A DNA stretch of 64,000 bases, taken from Bacteroidales bacterium. Lineage in GTDB: Bacteria > Bacteroidota > Bacteroidia > Bacteroidales > UBA12077. The DNA lies in the NCBI GenBank assembly GCA_016342685.1, contig JAEINU010000008.1, positions 79,443-143,442 of the forward strand, read 5' to 3'. The translations under genes and the position numbers were made by a program. The notes beneath the pieces were generated by a model that searched no databases, was not told where the DNA came from, and worked only from the letters and a program-made list of their open reading frames with translations. Below, one piece after another: positions 35,151 to 42,859 of the stretch (within the stretch, counting starts at the first letter, position 1; the number at the start of each line of letters is the position of its first letter).

Positions 35151-35639
35151 ATGGAAACGGGCGGTTTAAAATGTTATGTACTTATGCTCTCAAGAGTATT
35201 TCCTGTAAATCATTACAGAGCAGGTTCTGAAACCTTTTTTAAGGATGCTCTTGATTTAGGAATTAAGATTCACACAATACGTGCAAATTATGATCTATGG
35301 GCGAAACGAGTACAAGACATTAACGACGGCAAAGCCTATTTATCTGTTCGACAATGGAGCGATAAACCTTACCGAAGCAAGCAAGTTGAGATTAAGCAAT
35401 TTTTTAAGCTTGGCATTGAGCGCATAAGTATGCAATTGAAAAAGCATCAGATAAAATGGCTCGTTCAAAACTCAACTACACCCTATTTTTTACATGAAGT
35501 GGCGAGTAACGATGGACTTGAATATAATGAGTTTGTTGATTGGTTCTTTCCGGGTTTTGACAATGGAGAGTTCGAAGGTGCTATACTTCATTTTACCGAT
35601 TTTAGGTATGTGGATCCTAATAAACAAATTCAAAGATAA
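35151..35639 (+). CDS. ASCH/PUA-like domain protein
   Basis: A 162-residue protein. Residues about 38-75 (IKIHTIRANYDLWAKRVQDINDGKAYLSVRQW) resemble the ASCH/PUA-like pattern K-x-HTIR...W, a fold that binds RNA or nucleotides. Second half unassigned. Part of the middle phage operon. Moderate confidence in the domain. Confidence 0.6.
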   Translation: METGGLKCYVLMLSRVFPVNHYRAGSETFFKDALDLGIKIHTIRANYDLWAKRVQDINDGKAYLSVRQWSDKPYRSKQVEIKQFFKLGIERISMQLKKHQIKWLVQNSTTPYFLHEVASNDGLEYNEFVDWFFPGFDNGEFEGAILHFTDFRYVDPNKQIQR

Positions 35640-35644
35640 AAGTT

Positions 35645-36013
35645 ATGCAAAACAAAGAATTAGAGCAAAAAGTAATCGATAAACTAAATGCTTCATTTAA
35701 AAAGCTTGTAGAGTCTTCGAGTAATGATATGTATCGGGATATTCTCGGTGTAATGTGTATTTACTTAACCGAAAGCTTATGGATACATGATAATCGATTT
35801 TGGAAACACATTCCTACGTTTGGTATAAGTAATATGTTAGGCATGAAAACATCTGTAATTAGGTGTCATTTAAATAAAATGGAGAAAGAAGGATTAGTCA
35901 GAAGTTATAGGAGTAGTAACAATATCTTATGGTCGGTTGAAAATTTGGAAGGATTTCCCCATTCTCAATACAAGGATTATTATGAGATAATTGACATTAA
36001 TACTATAAAATAA
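35645..36013 (+). CDS. Winged-helix DNA-binding protein
   Basis: A 122-residue protein with a winged-helix pattern (FGISNMLGMKTSVIRCHLNKMEKEGLVRSYRSSNN). It sits at the end of the first early segment and could be the middle or late regulator, the place of Mor in Mu, though the family differs. Followed by a perfect hairpin at 36022-36045. Confidence 0.72.
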   Translation: MQNKELEQKVIDKLNASFKKLVESSSNDMYRDILGVMCIYLTESLWIHDNRFWKHIPTFGISNMLGMKTSVIRCHLNKMEKEGLVRSYRSSNNILWSVENLEGFPHSQYKDYYEIIDINTIK

Positions 36014-36021
36014 ACCCCTAT

Positions 36022-36045
36022 TGTTCCGTGGGTGAAAACGGAACA
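36022..36045 (+). terminator. Perfect hairpin TGTTCCGT / ACGGAACA
   Basis: An 8-bp perfect stem with an 8-nt loop between two phage genes. There is no T-run, so it may be an operator of the adjacent winged-helix protein rather than a terminator. Confidence 0.5.
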
Positions 36046-36066
36046 TAATTAAATATATTTTGAATA

Positions 36067-36498
36067 ATGAAAACAACCATTGGAAGAGTAGTTATTTACA
36101 AAACTACCGAAGCGGATCAGGAATTAATGAAAATTACTCCTAATTGCAATGTTGCAGAAGAATTGCCTGCATTAATAGTAGCAGTTCACAGCGATGAGTG
36201 TGTAAACCTAAAAGTTATTGCTGACGGTGAACTGGATATATGGGTTACTTCTGCTCAAAAAGGAGATGAACCAATGAATTGGGATTTCCCTGAGTTAGTA
36301 CCGAGTGCTGCAAAACTTGATCCTAAAGGATTTTTTACTCCTGAAGTTAAGAAGGAGATTGTATTAGAAGTTCAGAAAAGTGTTATTACTCCTGAGATTA
36401 AGGCGGAGCTTATTGGCGAAGTAACCGAAAAGGTAATTGATGAAGTTAAAAAGTTAATGCCTACAGGAGAGACTAAAGAACCTGAAAAGAAAAAGTAA
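36067..36498 (+). CDS. Hypothetical phage protein (143 aa)
   Basis: The N-terminal half (TTIGRVVIYKTTEAD...LPALIVAVHSDECVNLKVIADG) looks like a small beta-barrel; the C-terminal half has repeated helical TPEVKKEIVLEV / TPEIKAELIGEV segments and a Lys-rich tail. No named family recognised; typical of Bacteroidota Mu-like phages as far as I recall. Confidence 0.65.
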   Translation: MKTTIGRVVIYKTTEADQELMKITPNCNVAEELPALIVAVHSDECVNLKVIADGELDIWVTSAQKGDEPMNWDFPELVPSAAKLDPKGFFTPEVKKEIVLEVQKSVITPEIKAELIGEVTEKVIDEVKKLMPTGETKEPEKKK

Positions 36499-36561
36499 AT
36501 TAATTAGTTAATGCAAGTGGGTTTCGGCTCACTTGCATTGCTGTTTAAACACTATTTAAAC

Positions 36562-36936
36562 ATGAAATTAATAAAACAAAAACTATGCAGTAAAAGACTG
36601 GTTGCATTTACAAATGGAATTATTTCTTATGGTAAGAATTTTTACAATCAGTATAGAATCGAAATGCAGATCCCTTTTATTAAAACACCTATCAAATTAT
36701 ATGAAAGCACCAAAAAACCAATATTTAAAAATATCTCTGTATTAACCGCAGTTCTAACACCAATTATACCCCTAGTAATTGTTGGTTTGGTTATAATGGG
36801 ATTAATAAATATTTACATAACAGGAGCTATCAATTTCTACAGAGATAAAGCGTGGCAAGATAATGTGCGAGAGTTTAATTGGGTGAATATTGTTTTAGTA
36901 ATATTATTAACTATTGCATTTATTTTTAAAAGATGA
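36562..36936 (+). CDS. Membrane protein, two helices
   Basis: A 124-residue protein with two strong membrane segments (about residues 55-80 and 105-122). Start chosen at MKLIKQKL (36562), just after a GTTTAAAC motif; a longer in-frame start exists at 36511. It overlaps the next gene by 4 nt. Role unknown; possibly superinfection exclusion. Confidence 0.62.
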   Translation: MKLIKQKLCSKRLVAFTNGIISYGKNFYNQYRIEMQIPFIKTPIKLYESTKKPIFKNISVLTAVLTPIIPLVIVGLVIMGLINIYITGAINFYRDKAWQDNVREFNWVNIVLVILLTIAFIFKR

Positions 36937-37175
36937 GTATAACAATATCAGAAAAGGATTTTTGCAAAGCATATACCGAGATCTACGGCGAACCACTCGA
37001 TAATTTAGAGCAGTTGACAAAACAAACTTTTACAGGACAGGAGCTTTTTGAGTTTGTGAATGATATAATAAAGCTGCAACATGATCCCACAGTTTGTCCA
37101 AATTGTGGCAAAAAACACCCTTTAGTTGCCGAGTTTGGATACTGCGGTAGTTGTGCCGAAAAGATATATAAGTAA
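36933..37175 (+). CDS. Small zinc-ribbon protein (80 aa)
   Basis: The C-terminus has CPNCGKKHP...YCGSC, a four-Cys zinc ribbon; the N-terminus is helical. Coupled by ATGA overlap to the upstream membrane protein gene. It directly precedes the radical SAM gene. Confidence 0.7.
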   Translation: MSITISEKDFCKAYTEIYGEPLDNLEQLTKQTFTGQELFEFVNDIIKLQHDPTVCPNCGKKHPLVAEFGYCGSCAEKIYK

Positions 37176-37195
37176 CCGTTTAATAACTGTTTAAA

Positions 37196-38008
37196 ATGAA
37201 AGAGTTTAAAGGAAAAGCAATATATAATCCGGGTGGCAAAGCCCGAGAATACAGCGAGTGGGCTGTTAATTTTTACAATGGTTGTTCGGCTCGTTGCGAG
37301 TACTGTTACAACCGTAAAGGTAGATCTGCAAAAGTGCTGGGTGGCGATAAACCAACGTTGAAAAAAACTTTAATAGACGAGAATACAGCTTACGAAATAT
37401 TTAAAAGGGAGCTTTACGATCATGGGAAAGAGATCCAAAAAACAGGTTTGTTTTTTAACTTCGTTTCGGATCCGATGTTACCCGAAACATTTCTGTTAAA
37501 TTCAATGGCAATGCGATTGTGTGTTACAAACAATATTCCCGTTAAGATTCTTACAAAGCAAACATGGTGGGTGGATGAGTTTATTCGTGAAGAAAATCAT
37601 AACGGAACCATTTGGAACTGTACAGGCACTAAAGACAAGTTTTTCATTGGCTTTACCCTTACCGGGCACGATGAACTTGAACCCGGAGCAGCAAGAAACC
37701 AAGAGCGTATAATTGCAATGCACAAATTACACAACCACGGTTTTAAAACGTGGGCTAGTATTGAGCCGATTATTGATTTTGTAAGTGCAAGAGATATGAT
37801 TATAAGAACACTAGGATATTGCGATTTACTTAAAGTTGGCTTGCAAAGTGGCAAAAAGTATGATGTTGTAGAAGCGCAAAGCTTTGTTGAATGGTTAGAT
37901 GAGTTGCAAACACCGAAGATATATCTTAAAGAATCCTTACAGAAATTAACAAGATACACTACCGAAGATCTTGACGAGTTTTTTGTGTATCCTGATTATT
38001 TATGGTAA
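37196..38008 (+). CDS. Radical SAM enzyme
   Basis: A 270-residue protein with the iron-sulfur cluster motif CSARCEYC (Cys 30, 34, 37), followed by YNRKGR and TIM-barrel-like strands (FFNFVSDPM, IPVKILTKQT, IGFTLTG, TWASIEPI). It resembles stand-alone radical SAM proteins related to the spore-photoproduct-lyase-like and phage Gp37/Gp68 groups. Substrate unknown; could modify nucleic acid or a peptide. Unusual cargo for a Mu-like phage. Confidence 0.85.
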   Translation: MKEFKGKAIYNPGGKAREYSEWAVNFYNGCSARCEYCYNRKGRSAKVLGGDKPTLKKTLIDENTAYEIFKRELYDHGKEIQKTGLFFNFVSDPMLPETFLLNSMAMRLCVTNNIPVKILTKQTWWVDEFIREENHNGTIWNCTGTKDKFFIGFTLTGHDELEPGAARNQERIIAMHKLHNHGFKTWASIEPIIDFVSARDMIIRTLGYCDLLKVGLQSGKKYDVVEAQSFVEWLDELQTPKIYLKESLQKLTRYTTEDLDEFFVYPDYLW

Positions 38009-38035
38009 TTTTAATCTTCAATTAAAACTCAGATT

Positions 38036-38230
38036 ATGACAATAGAAGAAATTAAACAAAAATACCCATCTTTTTACAAGAGAGTAGAAGCGCAGAAACC
38101 AGTTAGCGTCTCTTTATTTGACTATGGTATTGGGCTTAATTTTGCGGATGGCAGAGAAAGGCGCACATACTACATTGAAGATATTGAAATAATGGAAAAA
38201 GGATTAAATGTAATCAACAAAACTCAATAA
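38036..38230 (+). CDS. Small phage protein (64 aa), possible DUF2442-like
   Basis: MTIEEIKQKYPSFYKRVEAQ... with a beta-strand region (VSVSLFDYGIGLNFADGRERRTYY) reminiscent of DUF2442-type small proteins. No function assigned. Confidence 0.6.
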   Translation: MTIEEIKQKYPSFYKRVEAQKPVSVSLFDYGIGLNFADGRERRTYYIEDIEIMEKGLNVINKTQ

Positions 38231-38234
38231 AACC

Positions 38235-38750
38235 ATGAGAAAATTAACTTACCTATTGGCAATTATAGTATTAACAAGCTCCTGCAGTAAGATTGCAGAG
38301 CATAAAGAAAACAGGCGTTTAATCAGGCAAAGCGAATTAGAGCAAAAGTTCCTGCAGAATGCCGATAAGCACTCAAGAAAAGATACTCTTACTTTTGGCT
38401 TTGTGTTGGGATGGGATCGTGAGCAATACACCGAGCATTTAAACAATTTAGAAAGCACTTATTTAAACGCAAACGAATATCACCAGTATAAAGCTACTTT
38501 TTACCCACAATTTAAAGACGAAAAGCTTGCAGGCTTAGATCTATTCCTTGAGGGCGATTACTTAAACGTTTCGGGTATTATGTTGTATTTTGTTAAGGAA
38601 TACAGCGCATCATTACTTTGCCAAAACAATGCAGTTGTGTCACATGAGTGGATCTATTCTGGATCCAATTTAAAGCTCGATGTATACCGTAAACTCAACG
38701 AAAAAGGGGTTTGGGTAGAGATTAGAGACAGGCTTTTAATTATAAACTAA
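38235..38750 (+). CDS. Phage-encoded lipoprotein
   Basis: A 171-residue protein with a lipoprotein signal (MRKLTYLLAIIVLTSSC, Cys 17). The mature part is mixed alpha/beta with no family recognised. A lysogenic lipoprotein often blocks superinfection or changes the surface; at this position it could be a moron. It does not resemble an Rz1 spanin, being much longer and not Pro-rich. Confidence 0.72.
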   Translation: MRKLTYLLAIIVLTSSCSKIAEHKENRRLIRQSELEQKFLQNADKHSRKDTLTFGFVLGWDREQYTEHLNNLESTYLNANEYHQYKATFYPQFKDEKLAGLDLFLEGDYLNVSGIMLYFVKEYSASLLCQNNAVVSHEWIYSGSNLKLDVYRKLNEKGVWVEIRDRLLIIN

Positions 38751-38755
38751 TAATT

Positions 38756-39049
38756 ATGAATGACGAATGGAAAGATGTTAAGGTAAAATTAGGAGATCAA
38801 GTTATTGAAACTACTAATCTTGTATACACTACTGCAGAATTCGAAAAACAGTTTCCTTTTGATTCAGATGAAATAAAAAAGATCTATGATCAGCTTGCCG
38901 AGATTAATCATAAAATGAATGTAGATCACTCCAAATACTTAATTGCTGTTTGTAAATTTTCACTTGAAAAGGCTATTGATATAACAGAAGGATTAAGGCA
39001 GTTTCGTTTAAAATTCGGAACGACTATATCAAAGAGATATTCAATATAG
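38756..39049 (+). CDS. Hypothetical phage protein (97 aa)
   Basis: A soluble, acidic, helical protein, last gene of the leftmost plus-strand block, converging on the minus-strand head genes across a bidirectional terminator. No family recognised. Confidence 0.65.
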   Translation: MNDEWKDVKVKLGDQVIETTNLVYTTAEFEKQFPFDSDEIKKIYDQLAEINHKMNVDHSKYLIAVCKFSLEKAIDITEGLRQFRLKFGTTISKRYSI

Positions 39050-39070
39050 CAACCTCGCTTATAACAACAG

Positions 39071-39096
39071 AAAAGCCGCACTAAGCGGCTTTTTTA
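39071..39096. terminator. Bidirectional terminator between convergent phage operons
   Basis: AAAAGCCGC-actaa-GCGGCTTTTTT gives a GC stem with A/T tails usable from both strands. It lies exactly where the plus-strand early block meets the minus-strand head block. Confidence 0.85.
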
Positions 39097-39099
39097 TGT

Positions 39100-39606
39100 T
39101 TATTCTGTTTCCTGTTCTGTAATCTTAGGCTTTGCGTTCACTTCGGTATAATTACCCTGTATTGCTTGTACTTGTACAAGACCTGTGTACTCTTCCACGC
39201 TATCTACATAACGCTCGTGGTTGTGATTTACCACGCTTCGCACTCTTACAAACTGGTTGCTGTTGGCAATGCTAAACTTATGCATGGCATCAAACACTTT
39301 CCCTGGTAAGTCTAAATAATCAAGTGCTGCACTTTGCTTGGGATTGTATTTTGCTGTTTGTGCAAACCATTGAGTAACCAAATGCAATCGAATAGTAACT
39401 TCGGCTTGTTGGTATCCACCACTCAATTGTTGCCATTGTATAGGCAAAATCTCAACAAAAGCTGCAGGAGTATTAAAAGGGGTTTCTTCTTCGATAAAAT
39501 TAACCTGCTGGTTCCATAAATCGAAATGAGTTAAAATAAAGTTATTTTCGGCATCTTTTATGGCTTCAAGCCTTGTTTGAATGTCGGTGTAAATTTGTTT
39601 TATCAT
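39100..39606 (-). CDS. Tail terminator / gp37-like protein
   Basis: A 168-residue protein (MIKQIYTDIQTRLEAI...FVEILPIQWQQLSGGYQQAEVTIRLHLVTQW) with the pattern of tail-completion or tail-terminator proteins that cap the tail tube before head joining. It is last in the minus-strand head operon and overlaps the previous gene by 4 nt. Confidence 0.7.
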   Translation of the reverse strand: MIKQIYTDIQTRLEAIKDAENNFILTHFDLWNQQVNFIEEETPFNTPAAFVEILPIQWQQLSGGYQQAEVTIRLHLVTQWFAQTAKYNPKQSAALDYLDLPGKVFDAMHKFSIANSNQFVRVRSVVNHNHERYVDSVEEYTGLVQVQAIQGNYTEVNAKPKITEQETE

Positions 39607-40085
39607 GATTTTAAGAGTTGATTCGTTGCACTTATTATTTCGTCTTTAATAATCTGGTTAAGCTCCTTATCCATACCAACAGATTGTCTGCGTGGCATTT
39701 TAAACTGATGTCCTTTGCGACCTGCCATTAAACCTTTATTATGCACTCTGAAATATGGCACGTCCGATGTTATATTTACTTTTGCTGCTTGCGGAACATA
39801 CTGCAAGCTTCTTTTCATATCTCCTGTATCGCCCGATAAAATATTACGTGAAATTCGTGCCGGGTGTTTTCTTGAATTATAATTGTATTCTTGAGTTCCG
39901 GGAGTACGACGGTTCACTTCTTTCCACCTTGTTCGTCCCCAAGCTTGTTTCTCAAAATTGCTCTTAAAATGATCCACGGCAGCTTTACCAATAACAATAG
40001 GTAATTGTTTATCGGTTAGCTTTCGCATTCCTGCGGCTTTTTGATCTATTTTAGCTTTAAACTGCTCGGGTGTAAGATTTAACAT
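39603..40085 (-). CDS. Phage virion morphogenesis protein (Mu gpG-like)
   Basis: A 160-residue protein like the virion-morphogenesis/tail-completion family (gpG): KAAVDHFKSNFEKQAWG, then SGDTGDMKRSLQY and a C-terminal KGHQFKMPRRQSVGMD. These proteins form the head-tail connector. Gene order after gpF matches Mu. Confidence 0.85.
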   Translation of the reverse strand: MLNLTPEQFKAKIDQKAAGMRKLTDKQLPIVIGKAAVDHFKSNFEKQAWGRTRWKEVNRRTPGTQEYNYNSRKHPARISRNILSGDTGDMKRSLQYVPQAAKVNITSDVPYFRVHNKGLMAGRKGHQFKMPRRQSVGMDKELNQIIKDEIISATNQLLKS

Positions 40086-40087
40086 AA

Positions 40088-40798
40088 TTACTTCTTGTCT
40101 TTATCGAGCTCTTTAATAAACTTTTCGATATCCTTATTCTTTTTAACATTGAAATAAGGGTGATTGTCTGTAAATATTTCGCCAGTTACTGCAGGGTTAC
40201 CTTCTAATCCTGTTGCAGGTGTAACTAAATTACCCGGTGATTTTGTAACTGCTTTGTTGGTAGTACGCCAGTCGCATTTACAACCCCATAAGCTGCCCGG
40301 TTGGTTATCAATCCAGAAAGGATCCCCCTGGGGCAAAATAGTACCCACATATTTTTTATGCAGTTCACGAGGGTTGGCAGAGCTTGTGGCTAACCATTCT
40401 AAATTTGGATAAAGCTCTTTTTCTTCCTGAAACTGTATAAACTGTTTTGCTGTTCGGGATCTTGCAACAGAGGCATGATGCTCCGCAGCCTGATATCGGT
40501 TATACTTTTTAACAACTCCGCTTGCCTGCTTTTTAAAAAGAGCCTTATCCTTTGTTTTAATCGACTTTAACTGCTTAGTGGCATGATAAGCCTTGTGAGC
40601 TGCAAATCGGGTAAGGTTCGCCTTAAAATCAGTCACTAACTCAAAATATGGCTCGTCCTTTTTGGGGTTTCCAAATATGGCTAATGTTTTAAGGTAATTT
40701 TTGATATAAACATCAAAGAGATCAGGATGGATACTTTTTTTATATCCTTTTTGAATATCGTCGATAACAGAAGTAAACGCTTTTGCGGCATTTACCAA
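40088..40798 (-). CDS. Head morphogenesis protein (Mu gpF / SPP1 gp7-like), start uncertain
   Basis: At least 236 residues. The C-terminal PGSLWGCKCDWRTTN motif is the mark of the gpF/gp7 head-morphogenesis family. The only usable start codon is a TTG at 40798, yet the same frame is open upstream with a plausible family N-terminus (SGLENLDKLYSEHQCTDTEC) back into the portal gene, and contains no ATG, GTG or TTG there. This suggests expression by -1 frameshifting from the portal gene (see 40876-40906). Confidence 0.82.
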   Translation of the reverse strand: MVNAAKAFTSVIDDIQKGYKKSIHPDLFDVYIKNYLKTLAIFGNPKKDEPYFELVTDFKANLTRFAAHKAYHATKQLKSIKTKDKALFKKQASGVVKKYNRYQAAEHHASVARSRTAKQFIQFQEEKELYPNLEWLATSSANPRELHKKYVGTILPQGDPFWIDNQPGSLWGCKCDWRTTNKAVTKSPGNLVTPATGLEGNPAVTGEIFTDNHPYFNVKKNKDIEKFIKELDKDKK

Positions 40799-40875
40799 AT
40801 TATCGGCTCCGTAAGTGTGTATACATTCAGTATCTGTACACTGATGTTCACTGTAAAGTTTATCCAGATTTTCGA

Positions 40876-40906
40876 GCCCCGAACCTGCGGGGCTTATACG
40901 AAAAAA
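40876..40906 (-). promoter_or_regulatory. Candidate -1 ribosomal frameshift signal
   Basis: On the minus strand the portal frame reads GAT TTT TTC GTA TAA. T-TTT-TTC (40906-40900) is a slippery heptamer of X-XXY-YYZ form in the correct phase. After a 6-nt spacer comes a GC-rich stem GCCCCG-caggtt-CGGGGC (40893-40876). A -1 slip bypasses the stop and enters the head-morphogenesis frame. Confidence 0.55.
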
Positions 40907-42198
40907 TCTTTTATATTTTGAAGGATGTTTAAACGGTTTTTCAAGTCTGTTTTATCATCGTTTAAATTACTGTTTAAACCGTTTAAACCTGCCAGTTTAT
41001 TGGCTTCCATTGCCTGTTTTAACTCTTCGTAATTGTCGGGCTTTGGAATATTAAATTCCTCATAAATGTAATCGTCGCTGACAGGTACTCGTGTTGCTAT
41101 ACCGTCAATTACTTTCCATTTCTTATCGATAACATCCCAATTAGCATCGGGTTGCTTGTAACTTATTTCGCCACCGTTAACATTAAAGCCAAAAAGTTTA
41201 AGAATAGCTTTAAGCTTGCCATTAAGTATAGAAAGAATAAAACGCTCGTCGGCAAGAGCTTTGTTTCCTTCAACTTTCATGTGTACTTCGCCTAAGCTTC
41301 TGGCTCCTTTCTCGCCCTGCTCGGTTGTAAGTGTATTACCTAAAACAATTTTACTTATCTCGTCGTTACAGGCATTTTTCAATTCTTTGTATAAGTCACC
41401 TGCAGTACCTTTCACCGCTTCGTGTAATTTAAAGTCGGCACCCTTTGGTAATATGGCATAATTTGCACCACCGTAAGCTTCCATCATTTGTTCAAGAGCT
41501 ATACGAGTATTATCGTCGTAGTCGTCATAACGCCCCTCACGGAACGGCATGCCAAACATTTCGGCAAACTGAGCCCAGTCGCCAAAATTACCACGCTTAT
41601 AAATTACGTATTGAGCAGCTATTGTAAGTAATCCAAAATCTTTAGGATCACCAGCCCAAATCATATACTTGCTTAATGGGGGTTCTTTAAAAAAGGTATC
41701 TTTAGTAATCTGATTTTGCTCTTTACTAATGCACTCAAAGCCTTTTTCGGGATGTACGTGTTTGCGAGGTATTAGATCATAATCAATTACATATTGCTCT
41801 TGGTCTTCGTCGTAATTAATGCTATTAACCTGTAAAAGAGTATATCCCCAGAAAATGGTATGATGTAGATCTTTTAAGATCTCGATCATATCAGGCGAGT
41901 TTAACAGCTTATTTATTTCGAGATCCTCTTTGCCATCTTTAGCGAATACCAATTCACGGTTAATAACTGCTTCGGTACGTTTAGCCGTTACAGCTTCGAG
42001 GTGACCATCCAACTTAATGTCTGATAATAAATCATAAAGAGCTGTACGAATTGGATTGTCTTTATTTTCGAACTGTTTAAGAGCACTACGCCAGTTCTCA
42101 ATATCTTGCGATTTACGATTAACCGCTTTAATAGTAATATTTTGAATAACTACATCTTTACCCTGTTTGGGTTTATTTCGTTTTACTGTTCCTGCCAT
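40894..42198 (-). CDS. Portal protein (DUF935, Mu gp29-like)
   Basis: A 434-residue protein matching the DUF935 portal family: RGNFGDWAQFAEMFGMPFR near residue 205, DDNTRIALEQMMEAYGG, ISKIVLGNTLTTEQGEKGARSLGEVH near residue 285. It forms the ring at the capsid vertex through which DNA passes. The gene lies after the terminases, as in Mu. Its 3' end has the possible frameshift signal. Confidence 0.92.
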   Translation of the reverse strand: MAGTVKRNKPKQGKDVVIQNITIKAVNRKSQDIENWRSALKQFENKDNPIRTALYDLLSDIKLDGHLEAVTAKRTEAVINRELVFAKDGKEDLEINKLLNSPDMIEILKDLHHTIFWGYTLLQVNSINYDEDQEQYVIDYDLIPRKHVHPEKGFECISKEQNQITKDTFFKEPPLSKYMIWAGDPKDFGLLTIAAQYVIYKRGNFGDWAQFAEMFGMPFREGRYDDYDDNTRIALEQMMEAYGGANYAILPKGADFKLHEAVKGTAGDLYKELKNACNDEISKIVLGNTLTTEQGEKGARSLGEVHMKVEGNKALADERFILSILNGKLKAILKLFGFNVNGGEISYKQPDANWDVIDKKWKVIDGIATRVPVSDDYIYEEFNIPKPDNYEELKQAMEANKLAGLNGLNSNLNDDKTDLKNRLNILQNIKDFFV

Positions 42199-42200
42199 GA

Positions 42201-42614
42201 TTAATAATGATTATTGCGTTTATCATTTCCACCGTATTTGAGATAAGAACTACCCGAAACAGCATCGCTTAAGCGTTCTAAACCATCGATGTTTGTACGT
42301 TCGGCTTGTGCCTTGGTTAAAAAGCTTATTGCATCTTTATAAGCAGCTATTTGAGCATCGGGCATATTAACGGGATTGCTGCTTTTATAACAATTATAAA
42401 TAGCAATATCACGAACCAATTTTACAATTAATGTATTTCGTGTGGATCCTATTTTCATTAATTCGTTATCGATATTATAACGAGCCCCGAGATATGCCCC
42501 CATTTCGGCAACCGCTTCATTTATGGCAGTATTAATGTTGCTATCGTTCCGAGAAATTACCGTAAGGATTTCGGGCTGTATTCCTTTTTCAATATCTATT
42601 TTTTCTAAATACAT
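42201..42614 (-). CDS. DUF1320 protein (Mu gp36-like)
   Basis: A 137-residue protein like DUF1320, a head-tail connector component of Mu-type phages: AINEAVAEMGAYLGARYNID then LVKLVRDIAIYNCY, typical of the helical gp6/gp36 adaptor fold. It lies between terminase and portal genes, whereas in Mu gp36 comes after the capsid gene, so local order differs. Confidence 0.82.
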   Translation of the reverse strand: MYLEKIDIEKGIQPEILTVISRNDSNINTAINEAVAEMGAYLGARYNIDNELMKIGSTRNTLIVKLVRDIAIYNCYKSSNPVNMPDAQIAAYKDAISFLTKAQAERTNIDGLERLSDAVSGSSYLKYGGNDKRNNHY

Positions 42615-42622
42615 GACTTTAG

Positions 42623-42859
42623 TTATTTAGTGAAATACAAACAAACCTTTTCAAGTTCGATCGCTTTTCTTAATTTTTGATGCAATAAACCTTCGTTAAT
42701 TAAGAAATCGATATGATTACGGTCGTATACACGTATCTTTTTTAAGATCTTAATAACATAGTATCTTTTTTTTGTTAGCTCCTTCATTTTATCAGCTTGC
42801 TTAATGGCAGCCTTCAATCTTAAGTAATTCCAAAGTCTCTTTAATAATGTAAAAATCAT
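42623..42859 (-). CDS. Small basic phage protein (78 aa)
   Basis: A basic helical protein (MIFTLLKRLWNYLRLKAAIKQADKMKEL...). It overlaps the terminase gene by 4 nt. No family recognised; a short N-terminal amphipathic helix may touch membrane. Confidence 0.62.
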   Translation of the reverse strand: MIFTLLKRLWNYLRLKAAIKQADKMKELTKKRYYVIKILKKIRVYDRNHIDFLINEGLLHQKLRKAIELEKVCLYFTK

